Assembly: GCF_011753055.1 (NCBI RefSeq)
Contig: NZ_VWWJ01000026.1
Coordinates: 1-64,000 of the forward strand
Length of the DNA stretch: 64,000 nt
Direction: 5' to 3'
Origin: Burkholderia sp. Ax-1719
GTDB lineage: Bacteria > Pseudomonadota > Gammaproteobacteria > Burkholderiales > Burkholderiaceae
Below are positions 8,997-17,891 of the stretch, piece by piece. Position 1 is the first letter of the stretch, and every line of letters starts with the position of its first letter. The position numbers and the translations under genes were made by a program. The notes under the pieces are model-generated. The model was not told the origin of the DNA. It was given only the letters and a program-made list of their open reading frames with translations, and ran no database searches.

Positions 8997-11360
8997 GTGA
9001 CCGTACGCAATCTCGACGCGATATTCCAGCCGAAGTCGGTGGCCGTGATCGGCGCTTCGCAGCGCGAGGGCAGCATCGGCCAGATGGTCTGGCAGCGGCT
9101 GATCGAAGGCGGCTTCGCCGGGCCGCTGTGGGCCGTCAATCCGCGCCATGCCGGCGAAGCCGCCGATTTCGACGGCCGTCCCGTGATTGCCGATGCCGGC
9201 GATCTGCCCGAAGCGCCCAGTGTCGCGATCATCTGTACGCGTCCGTCGAGCTGGCCCGCGCTAGTGCATCGGCTGGGCGGCATGGGCACGCGCGCGGCCA
9301 TCATCGTCGGCGAGGTGCGCAGCGAGGAAGACCGCGCCGATCTGCGCCACGCGCTGGCGGCGGCGCGCCCGCACCTGCTGCGCGTGCTCGGGCCGGGCAG
9401 TCTCGGCGCGCTCACGCCGGCGCTCAACGCGCAACTGGGCGCGGCCGCCACGGTCGCGCGCAAGGGCGGCGTGGCGTGGGTCTCGCAGTCGAACGCACTC
9501 ACCAACGCCGTGCTGCGCTGGGCCGATGCGCGCGGCCTGGGCTTTTCGCACGCGGTCGCACTGGGCGATGAAGCCGATATCGACGTCGGCGACGTGCTCG
9601 ACTATCTGGCGAGCGATCCGTCGACGCGCGCGATCCTGCTCGAAGTCGACAGCATCCGTGCGGCGCGCAAGTTCATGTCGGCGGCGCGCGCGGCGGCCCG
9701 CAACAAGCCGGTGCTGGCGCTGCGCAGCGGCCGCGACGAGCCCGGCGACGCGCTTTACACGGCAGCCTTCCGGCGCGCGGGCCTGGTGCGCGTCGATACA
9801 CTCGACGACCTCCTCGACGAAATCGAAACCCTGGGCGTGGGCCGCGTGGCCGCGAGCGATACCGCCACGCTCATCACGAGCGACCACGGCGTGGCGACGC
9901 TCGCGCGCGATGCCTTCAACAAGGCCGGCGACACCCTCGCGCAATGGAGCGACGAAACCCGCGCGGCCGTGGAGGCCGCGTTGCCGCACGCGCAGGCGGG
10001 CAATCCGCTGGTGCTCGGCGATACGGCGAAGCCCGAGCATTTCGGCCTGGCCTTGCAGACGCTGGCCTCGCAGCGTTCGAGCGGCACGGCCTTCGTGGTG
10101 CACGCGCCCACGCACAGCGCGCCGGTGGACGCGGTGGCGCGCACGCTGATCGAGCATCAGCGCTTTGCTTATCGCGGCATGCTGGCGTGCTTTTTCGGCG
10201 GCGTGGACGAAGCGACGCGCGACGCGCTGCACGCGCACGGCATCCCGGTGCATACGACGCCTCGGCGTCTTGCGCGCGCCTTCGCGCGTCTGGTCGATTA
10301 CCGGCTGGGGCGCCAGTTGCTGATGCAGACGCCGGAAAGCTCGCCCGCGCAGGGCGCGGCGGCGATCGAGGCGGCTCAGGGCATCGCGCGCACGGCGCTG
10401 GCGGCGGGGCGCGACGCGCTGGAAGGCGAGGAAGCCGCGCGGCTATTCGCGGCGTTCGGGCTGGAAACCGTGACGCAGTTCGAGCCACCTCCGGACACCA
10501 TCGTCGATGTCAGCGTGGAGTTTCGCGACGATGACAACTTCGGCCCCGTCTTCCGCTTCGCCGCGCCCTCGCCAGACGGCTATTCGCCGCCGCTGCGCGT
10601 CTACAGCCTGCCGCCGCTCAATCCGGTGCTTTCGCGCGACATCATCGCGCAGTCGCCGTACGCGCGGCGCGTCGCGCCGGAACCTGCGCTGCGCGCGCTT
10701 ACGGAGCTGTCTCAAACGGTGTGCGAGGTGCGCGAGATCATCGGGCTGCATCTGACGTTGCGCGTGCGGCCGGGCGGCGTGGCGCTGGCCGCGCCGCGCA
10801 TCAGGCTGGCCGAAAAGCGCAGCCGCTTCGCGATCATGCCGTACCCGCGCCGTCTGGAGGAGACCATCGACTGGCACGGCGAACGTCTGACGATCCGGCC
10901 GATCCGGCCGGAGGACGAGGAAATGCACCGCGCCTTCGTCGAATCGATGACGCCCGACGATTTGCGTTTGCGGTTTTTCTCGGCGGTGCGCAGCTTCGAT
11001 CATTCGCAGCTCGCGCGTATGACGCAGATCGACTACGACCGGGAAATGGCGCTCATCGCCAGCGTGGTGGGCGAGGACGGCAAGCCGCGCACGCTCGGTG
11101 TGGCGCGGGCGGTGTCCGACCCGGACAACGAGACCGCCGAATTCGCCGTGGCGATTCTCTCGACGCTCAAGGGACGCGGGCTGGGCCGCCTGCTGATGGA
11201 CCGCATCATCGCCTACGCGCGCTCGCGCGGCACGCACTGGCTGCTGGGCGAGGCGCTGCGCGAAAACGCGCCGATGATCGGACTCGCGCGCGCGATGGGC
11301 TTCACGGTGACGCCGACGGATGATCCGGGCGTGGTGGGGTTCAGGATGCCGCTCGACTAA
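8997..11360 (+). CDS. Pat/PatZ-like protein lysine acetyltransferase (acyl-CoA-synthetase-like plus GNAT)
   Basis: A 787-residue protein. Residues 1-450 resemble the CoA-binding and ligase domains of NDP-forming acyl-CoA synthetases (VAVIGASQREGSIGQMVW near the N-terminus, VLGPGSLGALTP, SQSNALT). The last ~165 residues are a GNAT domain (RPIRPEDEEMHRAFVESMTP, then LKGRGLGRLLMDRIIAYARS as acetyl-CoA motif A). Family members such as E. coli PatZ acetylate lysines, for instance on acetyl-CoA synthetase. The middle is shorter than in PatZ (about 886 residues): the ATP-grasp part is reduced to a remnant. The GTG start follows GAGGAGGGGCA. It stands alone. Confidence 0.88.
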   Translation: MTVRNLDAIFQPKSVAVIGASQREGSIGQMVWQRLIEGGFAGPLWAVNPRHAGEAADFDGRPVIADAGDLPEAPSVAIICTRPSSWPALVHRLGGMGTRAAIIVGEVRSEEDRADLRHALAAARPHLLRVLGPGSLGALTPALNAQLGAAATVARKGGVAWVSQSNALTNAVLRWADARGLGFSHAVALGDEADIDVGDVLDYLASDPSTRAILLEVDSIRAARKFMSAARAAARNKPVLALRSGRDEPGDALYTAAFRRAGLVRVDTLDDLLDEIETLGVGRVAASDTATLITSDHGVATLARDAFNKAGDTLAQWSDETRAAVEAALPHAQAGNPLVLGDTAKPEHFGLALQTLASQRSSGTAFVVHAPTHSAPVDAVARTLIEHQRFAYRGMLACFFGGVDEATRDALHAHGIPVHTTPRRLARAFARLVDYRLGRQLLMQTPESSPAQGAAAIEAAQGIARTALAAGRDALEGEEAARLFAAFGLETVTQFEPPPDTIVDVSVEFRDDDNFGPVFRFAAPSPDGYSPPLRVYSLPPLNPVLSRDIIAQSPYARRVAPEPALRALTELSQTVCEVREIIGLHLTLRVRPGGVALAAPRIRLAEKRSRFAIMPYPRRLEETIDWHGERLTIRPIRPEDEEMHRAFVESMTPDDLRLRFFSAVRSFDHSQLARMTQIDYDREMALIASVVGEDGKPRTLGVARAVSDPDNETAEFAVAILSTLKGRGLGRLLMDRIIAYARSRGTHWLLGEALRENAPMIGLARAMGFTVTPTDDPGVVGFRMPLD

Positions 11361-11388
11361 AGCGGCATCCGGTCTGATGCGCGAAGGC

Positions 11389-11934
11389 TCAGGCGGCGAT
11401 CTTTGCGAGCGCTTCGTCGATCTGGGCGCGTGTGACCGACAGCTCTTCGAGCCAGGCCTGCGCGTATTGCGCGCCGGTTTCCTTTTCCAGACGCGCGATG
11501 GTCGCGGCGCAGCGCGCGGCGTCCTTCGGCGTGGCGATGAAGGCCTTCACCGACTGGCCGCCCTGGAACGCCTCGAACAGCGGCGCGCGGATCTCTTCCG
11601 GCAGCGCGCGCGTGGTCCACTGGTGCGTCTTGCCGTTGAACGTCAGCGACGGCGGCAGCACGCGCTCCTTGCGCGTCGCCGGGATCAGGCCGAAATTGCG
11701 TGCGGCTTCGGCGATCTGCTCGGCCGAAAACAGCTCGTCCGGCGTGATCTCGAATTGCGCGATCGCGGTTTCGACGGTCTTCATCGCGTCGGCGCGGTCG
11801 TCGCGCTTTTTCTGCGCGCGCGCGACGATATCGCGCAGCTCGTCGGCTTCCTCGGCCGAAATCGTGAAGCTCGCCTGTTTCTGCTGAAGCTCGGAAAAGC
11901 GCTGGAATTCGTGATCGGTGAGAAGTTTCGCCAT
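11389..11934 (-). CDS. Conserved hypothetical protein with H-NS-like helix
   Basis: A 181-residue soluble, charged protein; no named family is recognised. Residues 25-65 are predicted helical, and the stretch AIAQFEITPDELF (57-69) resembles the end of the H-NS oligomerisation helix (EYEITAEELGF in the H-NS protein at 4913). A short segment TFNGKTHQWTTRALPE (98-113) superficially resembles the H-NS C-terminal NPKTGETW motif. The in-frame ORF remains open far upstream, but the ATG at 11934 starts the plausible protein; the upstream bases lack a strong ribosome-binding site. It converges on the acetyltransferase gene and diverges from the TPR gene. Confidence 0.7.
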   Translation of the reverse strand: MAKLLTDHEFQRFSELQQKQASFTISAEEADELRDIVARAQKKRDDRADAMKTVETAIAQFEITPDELFSAEQIAEAARNFGLIPATRKERVLPPSLTFNGKTHQWTTRALPEEIRAPLFEAFQGGQSVKAFIATPKDAARCAATIARLEKETGAQYAQAWLEELSVTRAQIDEALAKIAA

Positions 11935-12129
11935 GAGGTTTGCGTGCGCGTCCGTGCGTCGGCCAGGCTGGCGTCGCGCGTCGGACGGAATTTGAGAGGG
12001 CCGCCATTTTACCCGGTTTGCGCGGCGCGCTTCCAGTTGCCCGGATCGTTCCGCATGCGCGCCGAACTGTCGCGCCAAACCAGGAACGGTCTGATGTTCG
12101 CGCCCCAAAACGCTTTCTATGATCGGGGG

Positions 12130-14160
12130 ATGAAAATCTCCCAACCGACCATTTCCTCCCGTTCCGCCGATCTGCTCAAGCGCGGCATCGATCACCTGAA
12201 CGCCGAACACTACACGCTCGCCGAAGCGCTCTTTCGCGAGATCGTGGCGCTCGACCCGCATCACGCGCAGGCCTGGCATCAGCTTGGCGTGACGCTTGCG
12301 CGCCAGCAGCAGTTCGCGCAGGGCGAAGCCGCGATGCGCCGCGCGCAGTCGCTGCACGACAGCGGAGAACTCCAGCGCGATCTGGCGTGGGCGCTGCTCT
12401 GGCAAGGCCGGGATGAAGAAGCGGTGGCCGCGTACTATTCGGCCATCCATCAAGGCGTGCGCGACGCGCGTTTGTTCAATAACCTCGGCAACCTCCTCAA
12501 GAAGCACAACGAGACCGCGCGGGCCGAAGCCGCCTATCGCGCGGCAATCGACGCCGATCCCGCCTATGCGCTTGCGCACGGCAACCTGGCGATGCTGCAG
12601 CAGGACGCGGGCCAGTTCGAAGCCGCCGAGGCGAGCCTGAAAAAAGCGCTCGAACTCGATCCGAAAGCCACGCACTTCTGGCTGTGCTATGGCGGCCTGC
12701 TCGAACGCCAGAACCGGCTCGACGAAGCCGACGAGGCGTATTGCCGGGGCGGACGCTGGGAATCGGTGCAATTCGTGCGGCGGCGCGTGGCGCACTGGCA
12801 AGACCTTGATCGCATCGATCAAGCGGCGCTTCAGATGATTGGTTCAGGCGCGGCGGAAAACCTCACGCCGTGGGGGCTGCTAGGTATCCCGGCACTCACG
12901 CCGGGGTTGCATCGCGAAGCCGGCCGTCGCTTCGCCGAATCGCGCTGGCGCGGCGAACTGGCTGCCACGCCGCTCGTCGAACGCGGCGCGGGTCTCGCGC
13001 AGATCGAAGCGGCGCTGGCGGCTGGCGAGCCGGGCGCGCGCCTGCGCATCGGCTATCTTTCCGCCGATTTTCACGAGCACGCCACGCTGCGCCTGCTGGC
13101 GGGCGTGCTTGAATTGCACGACGCCTCGCGCTTCGACATTCATCTGTATTCCTATGGAATTCATGCGCCCGATGCATTCTGGCAGGCCCGACTGGGCGCC
13201 TTGACCGCGACCTTCCACGCGATTGGCGGATTGACCGACGCGCAGGCGGCCGCGCAGATCGCAAGCGACGGCATCCATCTACTCGTCGATCTGAAGGGCT
13301 ACACCACGGATACGCGCATGGGCATCACGGCGTTGCGGCCTGCGCCGGTAATCGTGAGCTGGCTGGGTTACCCGGGCTCGCTGGGTGCGCCACGGCTGGC
13401 GGACTACCTCATCAGCGATGCGGTGGTGACGTCGCCTGAAGCAACGGCGCATTACAGCGAAACGCTGGCGTTGATGCCGCACTGCTACCAGCCGCACGAT
13501 CACCGGCGCGAGCGCGATGTTCCGCCGCCCACGCGCGGCGCGGCAGGCTTGCCTGAGCGCGGTTTCGTGTTCTGCAGCTTCAATCAGACCTTCAAGCTGA
13601 ATGCGCAGGTGGCGTCGATCTGGGCGCGTCTGCTAGGCGCGACGCCAGGGAGCGTGCTGTGGCTGCTCGATCCTGGCAGCGACCGCGCGCGTGCCAATCT
13701 GCACGTCTTTTTCGAATCGAAGGGCGTGGCGCGCGAACGGGTGATCTTCGCGCCGCGTCTTGCTCAGGCAGCCCATCTCGCGCGGCTGCAACTGGCGGAT
13801 CTCGCGCTGGACACCTTGCCGACCGGCTCGCACACCACCGGTAGCGACGCGCTGTGGGCCGGGGTGCCGATGGTGTCGGCCATTGGCGCGCTGTTCGCGG
13901 GGCGCGTGGGCGCGAGCCTGCTGCATGCGGCGGGGCTGGATGAACTGATCGCGCGTGACCTCGACGGGTATTTCCAGATCGCACTGGCGCTGGCGAGTGA
14001 TCCGGCGTGGTACGCGCAGATTCGCAAGCGTCTTGCGCAGGCCAGAAGTGAGGCTCCGCTGTTCGATACGCTGCGCTTCACGCGCGATCTGGAGCGGCTG
14101 TATCGCGCGATCGTGAAGCGTGAGGTGGAAGGGGGCGAGGGGGCGGTGACCGTGGGGTGA
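12130..14160 (+). CDS. TPR protein with O-GlcNAc-transferase-like (SPINDLY-type) C-terminal domain
   Basis: A 676-residue protein. Residues 10-235 hold about five or six tetratricopeptide repeats (for example AWHQLGVTLARQQQFAQGEA and LFNNLGNLLKKHNETARAEA). The remainder is a GT41-like glycosyltransferase region: RIGYLSADFHEHATLRLLAG, LLVDLKGYTTDTRMGI, VSWLGYPGSLGAP and SHTTGSDALWAGVPMVS are the family landmarks. Bacterial members glycosylate proteins (for example HMW1C-like or OGT-like activity) or act in polysaccharide pathways. An in-frame ATG at 12094 has AGGA at better spacing and would add 12 residues. No partner gene is adjacent. Confidence 0.88.
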   Translation: MKISQPTISSRSADLLKRGIDHLNAEHYTLAEALFREIVALDPHHAQAWHQLGVTLARQQQFAQGEAAMRRAQSLHDSGELQRDLAWALLWQGRDEEAVAAYYSAIHQGVRDARLFNNLGNLLKKHNETARAEAAYRAAIDADPAYALAHGNLAMLQQDAGQFEAAEASLKKALELDPKATHFWLCYGGLLERQNRLDEADEAYCRGGRWESVQFVRRRVAHWQDLDRIDQAALQMIGSGAAENLTPWGLLGIPALTPGLHREAGRRFAESRWRGELAATPLVERGAGLAQIEAALAAGEPGARLRIGYLSADFHEHATLRLLAGVLELHDASRFDIHLYSYGIHAPDAFWQARLGALTATFHAIGGLTDAQAAAQIASDGIHLLVDLKGYTTDTRMGITALRPAPVIVSWLGYPGSLGAPRLADYLISDAVVTSPEATAHYSETLALMPHCYQPHDHRRERDVPPPTRGAAGLPERGFVFCSFNQTFKLNAQVASIWARLLGATPGSVLWLLDPGSDRARANLHVFFESKGVARERVIFAPRLAQAAHLARLQLADLALDTLPTGSHTTGSDALWAGVPMVSAIGALFAGRVGASLLHAAGLDELIARDLDGYFQIALALASDPAWYAQIRKRLAQARSEAPLFDTLRFTRDLERLYRAIVKREVEGGEGAVTVG

Positions 14161-14166
14161 GGCGTC

Positions 14167-15012
14167 TCAAGCCTCCCCTTCCCGAAACATCGACAACGCC
14201 TGCACGGTTTGCCCCAGCATCTGCGTGGCCTCTTCGAGCGATGGCGCGACGTAATCGTCGATGCGCTTGAGAAACGGGCAGGTGAGCGCAGCAATGGCCT
14301 GCCCGGACGGTCCCAGGACCGGAAACGTCACATCGGTCACGCCGAAAATCTGCTGGCTGTCCTTGCGCGAAAACCCCGTCGCCTGGATCTGCGCACACGC
14401 GCGCTCCAATGCGGCATGGTCGATGGCGACTTCGCCCTTCACCTTGGTATGTTCCGCGAGCATCAGGGCGCGCTGCTCCGCGTTTTGATACGCGAGGATC
14501 GTGCGCCCGGAACTCGTATCCACGAGACCCACGCGCGAGCCCAGCCGCACCGCGATCCCCCACGTGCCCGGGCCGTCCACCTGGGCGATCACGAGCAGAT
14601 TGCCACGGTCGTACACGGCGAGGTGACAGGACTGCTCGGCGTCGTTGGCGAAGCGCTGCATGAGCGGCAGCGCCTCGGCGATCAGGCGCTCCATCGGCGG
14701 ATGGCGATGCGCCAGCGCAAAGAGCTTGAGGCTGAGCGCGTATCGATCACCGGCTTCCGAGCGCATCACGTACTGGCGCGCCACCAGACGCTCCAGCATC
14801 CGGTAGATCTCGCTGGCGTTGCGCCCGAGCGCCTTGGTGATCTCCGCGCGCGTGAGGCCGCCGCGCTGCTCCGCCAGCAGTTCCAGAATGTCCAGACCTT
14901 TGTCGAGCGCGGGCGCGCGATAGCGGTCCGCGTCGTCCCTTTCCCCGGCTTCCGATGTTTCCGGCGCACTCAAGGGCGCTTCGTCGCGTGGCTTGCGTGA
15001 GTTGGTTTTCAT
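14167..15012 (-). CDS. IclR-family regulator of the sugar catabolic operon
   Basis: A 281-residue regulator. Residues 35-95 hold the IclR winged helix-turn-helix (KGLDILELLAEQRGGLTRAE, then RNASEIYRMLERLVARQYV), and residues 110-275 the IclR ligand-binding domain (NLLVIAQVDGPG, GLVDTSSGRTILAY). The charged first 30 residues are unlike the family. It is divergent from the ABC transporter/fucose-type operon, and a perfect inverted repeat lies across the operon promoter, so it most likely represses the operon until a sugar or pathway intermediate binds. Its last bases lie only six bases from the end of the TPR gene. Confidence 0.93.
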   Translation of the reverse strand: MKTNSRKPRDEAPLSAPETSEAGERDDADRYRAPALDKGLDILELLAEQRGGLTRAEITKALGRNASEIYRMLERLVARQYVMRSEAGDRYALSLKLFALAHRHPPMERLIAEALPLMQRFANDAEQSCHLAVYDRGNLLVIAQVDGPGTWGIAVRLGSRVGLVDTSSGRTILAYQNAEQRALMLAEHTKVKGEVAIDHAALERACAQIQATGFSRKDSQQIFGVTDVTFPVLGPSGQAIAALTCPFLKRIDDYVAPSLEEATQMLGQTVQALSMFREGEA

Positions 15013-15070
15013 GTGTCGATTCTTTGTTTGTCCCAGGGAAATCACGGACGGTTGCTGCAGCGCACATTCC

Positions 15071-15100
15071 TTGACCTTGTGTCGTGCGTATATGAATAAT
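15071..15100 (+). promoter_or_regulatory. Predicted sigma-70 promoter of the sugar catabolic operon
   Basis: TTGACC at 15071-15076 and AATAAT at 15095-15100 are separated by 18 bp and lie 153 bp before the first gene of the operon. The start point would fall inside the inverted repeat at 15103. Confidence 0.6.
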
Positions 15101-15102
15101 AG

Positions 15103-15116
15103 GTTCACTGGTGAAC
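15103..15116. promoter_or_regulatory. Candidate IclR operator
   Basis: GTTCAC-TG-GTGAAC is a perfect 6+6 inverted repeat located just downstream of the predicted -10 box in the IclR/ABC divergent gap. Its position suits a repressor that blocks transcription initiation of the operon; binding by the adjacent IclR protein is inferred. Confidence 0.55.
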
Positions 15117-15252
15117 ATACACCAGCGTCGTCTGAAAAGGAAAGAGCAGTCGCAGCGCCGCAGGCGTGCTTCGCTTTATCTCGCGGGCGCGGCGCACACG
15201 GATGGTTCCACAACGAAAGAACCGACGAAATCAGCGTCGACAGGAGACAGTC

Positions 15253-16320
15253 ATGGCGTTCGCATCCGGGCTTCCCACGGCCCGCCGCTCCACTTCCAGG
15301 CGCCATGCGCGCGCTTTCGCGAAGACGTTCTGCGCCGTCGCCGCCTGCGTTGCGACGCTCGCCGCGCCCGCTGCGTCGCGCGCCGCCGACCTGGGCAAGG
15401 TCGGGCTTGGCCTGCCGCTGCTGACTTCGCCATTCTGGCAGTCGTACAACAACTACCTCGGCGTCTACGCGAAGCAGATGGGCATCGACATTCTCGCGCC
15501 CGTGAATTCGAACAACGACCCCGCGCAGCAGATCACGGACATGAACAACATGATCAATCTGGGCGCGAAGGGGATCGTGGTGGGGCCGATCGATTCGGCC
15601 GCCATCAGCCGCGCGCTGGATAACGCCGCGCAGAAGAACGTCAAGGTGGTGGCCGTCGACGTCGCGCCCACGCAGGGCACCGTGGCGATGGTGGTGCGCG
15701 CCGACAATCGCGCTTACGGCGAAAAGGCCTGCCAGTACATCGGCGAGCATGTGAAGTCGGGCAAGGTGGTGCAGATCATGGGCGATCTCGCTTCGGTGAA
15801 CGGGCGCGATCGTTCGGAGGCGTTTCGTGCCTGCCTGAAGCGTTATCCGAATCTCTCGCTACTGGAGATTCCGGCGGGCTGGAAGGGCGATGTGGCCGCG
15901 AGCGCGCTGGACAGCCTGCTCACGGCCAATCCGGATCTCAAGGCGATCTATATGCAAGCGGGCGGCGTCTATCTCTCGCCCACCTTGCAGACGCTGCGAC
16001 GCAAGCAACTGTTGTTTCCCGCAGGCGATGCGAAGCACATCGTGATTGTTTCCAATGACGGCATTCCGCAGGAGTACGACGCAATCCGCAAGGGCGAAAT
16101 CGACGCTACGGTTTCGCAGCCTGCCGATCTCTACGCGAAATACGGCCTCTATTACATCAAGGCCGCGCTGGAGGGCAAAACCTTCAAGCCGGGCAAGACC
16201 GATCACGACAGCAACATCATCCAGTTGCAGCCTGGCGTGCTTGAAGACCAGTTGCCCGCGCCGCTCGTGACGAAGCAGAACGTCGACGACAAGAACCTCT
16301 GGGGCAACACGATCAAATGA
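15253..16320 (+). CDS. Sugar ABC transporter, periplasmic substrate-binding protein
   Basis: A 355-residue ribose-type (RbsB-like, periplasmic-binding-protein-like I) protein. A twin-arginine-free but long basic signal region (residues 1-41, ending near SRAAD) precedes the mature domain. The NNDPAQQITDMNNMI, GIVVGPIDSAAI and VVAVDVAPTQGTV stretches are typical of the sugar-binding fold. CAGGAGA upstream fixes the ATG at 15253. As the first gene of the operon, it should deliver the sugar, inferred to be L-fucose or a related 6-deoxyhexose from the enzymes that follow, to the permease encoded two genes downstream. Confidence 0.93.
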   Translation: MAFASGLPTARRSTSRRHARAFAKTFCAVAACVATLAAPAASRAADLGKVGLGLPLLTSPFWQSYNNYLGVYAKQMGIDILAPVNSNNDPAQQITDMNNMINLGAKGIVVGPIDSAAISRALDNAAQKNVKVVAVDVAPTQGTVAMVVRADNRAYGEKACQYIGEHVKSGKVVQIMGDLASVNGRDRSEAFRACLKRYPNLSLLEIPAGWKGDVAASALDSLLTANPDLKAIYMQAGGVYLSPTLQTLRRKQLLFPAGDAKHIVIVSNDGIPQEYDAIRKGEIDATVSQPADLYAKYGLYYIKAALEGKTFKPGKTDHDSNIIQLQPGVLEDQLPAPLVTKQNVDDKNLWGNTIK

Positions 16321-17891
16321 GCGATCGAAGCCAGGATCGTCTGGACGCCGCGCCGCTCTCGCTTTCACGCGAGCGCGCGGCTAAAGCGTTGCCGCCGGTG
16401 GTGGAGGCGAGCGGCGTGACGCGGCGTTTCGGCTCCACGGCGGCGCTCTCGAATGTGAGCCTGCGCGTGATGGCGGGTGAATCGCACGCGCTGGTGGGGC
16501 GCAACGGCGCGGGCAAATCGACGCTCGTGTCGATCCTCACGGGTCTGCGCAAGCCCGACGAAGGCACGGTGCGTTTCAACGGCGAAGCCGCGCCTTCCAT
16601 CGCCGACCGCGACGCGTGGCGCGAGCGCGTCGCCTGCGTGTATCAACACTCGACGATCATTCGCGATCTCACCGTCGCCGAGAATCTTTTCATCAATCGT
16701 CAGCCCACCAAGCGCGGCGTGATCGACTGGACCACCATGCGCCGCGATGCGCGTGCGCTGCTCGATCACTGGCGCATCGACGTGCGCGAGGACGCGCGCG
16801 CGGGCGATCTCACGGTGGAGGCGCGCCAGCTCGTGGAGATCGCGCGGGCGCTTTCGTACGGCGCGCGTTTCATCATCCTCGACGAACCCACCGCGCAGCT
16901 CGACGGCGAAGAGATCAAGCGGCTTTTTCGCCGTATCGACGAACTGCAGCGCGAGGGCGTGACGTTTTTGTTCATCTCGCACCATCTGCAGGAGGTGTAC
17001 GAGATTTGCCAGGCGGTGACGGTGCTGCGCGATGCGCGCCACATCGTCAGCGCGAGCGTGGCCGAATTGCCGCGTGAACGTCTGATCGAAGCGATGACAG
17101 GCGAGCGCGGCGGCCTCAATGTCGCCGATGCAGCGGCGCGCCCGGCCTTGCCTGCCGATGCGCGCATCGCGCTGGACGTACGCGGCATTGGCGGCGCGGA
17201 TTACAGCGGCGTGTCGTTTCAGGTGCGGCGCGGCGAAGTCGTGGGCCTGACGGGCGCGACCAGCAGCGGGCGCACGAGCGTGGGCGAAGCGATCGCGGGC
17301 CTCAGCGCGCAAACGCAGGGCGAGATCCGCGTGAACGGTGCGGCGCTTAAACCCGGCGACGTGCCGGACGCGCTCGCACACGGTGTCGGCTGCGTGCCGA
17401 AGGATCGCCATCACGAAGGGCTCGTGCTCACGCAATCCATCGCCGAAAACGCGTCGATGACGATTGCGGGCTTGCTGGGGCGTCTGGGCTTTGCGCCGCC
17501 CGCGAAAAAGCATCTCGTTGGCCGACGCATGATCGAAGCGCTCGGCATCGTCGCGCAGGGACCGGACCATGTGGTGTCGGGGCTGTCGGGCGGCAATCAG
17601 CAAAAGGTGGTAATGGCGCGTGCGCTGGCGAGCAATCCCGAAGTGCTCGTGCTGATCGATCCCACGGCGGGCGTGGATGTGAAATCGAAAGAGGCGCTGC
17701 TTTCGGTCGTCGACCGCGTGCGCGACGAAGGCAAGGCCGTGCTGGTGGTATCGAGCGAACTCGATGATCTGCGCACCTGCGACCGTGTGCTCGTGATGTT
17801 TCGCGGCAACGTGGTGGCGGAATTCGCGGCGGGCTGGCAGGACCACGAACTGATTGCATCGGTTGAAGGAGTCGATCTTCATGAAGCCTAG
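16317..17891 (+). CDS. Sugar ABC transporter, double ATPase subunit
   Basis: A 524-residue RbsA/XylG-type protein with two fused ATPase domains. The first has Walker A GRNGAGKST, a Q-loop region, and Walker B FIILDEPTAQLDG. The second has the degenerate Walker A GATSSGRTS that is usual for this subfamily and the signature LSGGNQQKV, followed by VLVLIDPTAGVDV. The ATG overlaps the stop codon of the binding-protein gene by four bases, which indicates translational coupling. It energises uptake through the permease encoded next. Confidence 0.95.
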   Translation: MSDRSQDRLDAAPLSLSRERAAKALPPVVEASGVTRRFGSTAALSNVSLRVMAGESHALVGRNGAGKSTLVSILTGLRKPDEGTVRFNGEAAPSIADRDAWRERVACVYQHSTIIRDLTVAENLFINRQPTKRGVIDWTTMRRDARALLDHWRIDVREDARAGDLTVEARQLVEIARALSYGARFIILDEPTAQLDGEEIKRLFRRIDELQREGVTFLFISHHLQEVYEICQAVTVLRDARHIVSASVAELPRERLIEAMTGERGGLNVADAAARPALPADARIALDVRGIGGADYSGVSFQVRRGEVVGLTGATSSGRTSVGEAIAGLSAQTQGEIRVNGAALKPGDVPDALAHGVGCVPKDRHHEGLVLTQSIAENASMTIAGLLGRLGFAPPAKKHLVGRRMIEALGIVAQGPDHVVSGLSGGNQQKVVMARALASNPEVLVLIDPTAGVDVKSKEALLSVVDRVRDEGKAVLVVSSELDDLRTCDRVLVMFRGNVVAEFAAGWQDHELIASVEGVDLHEA

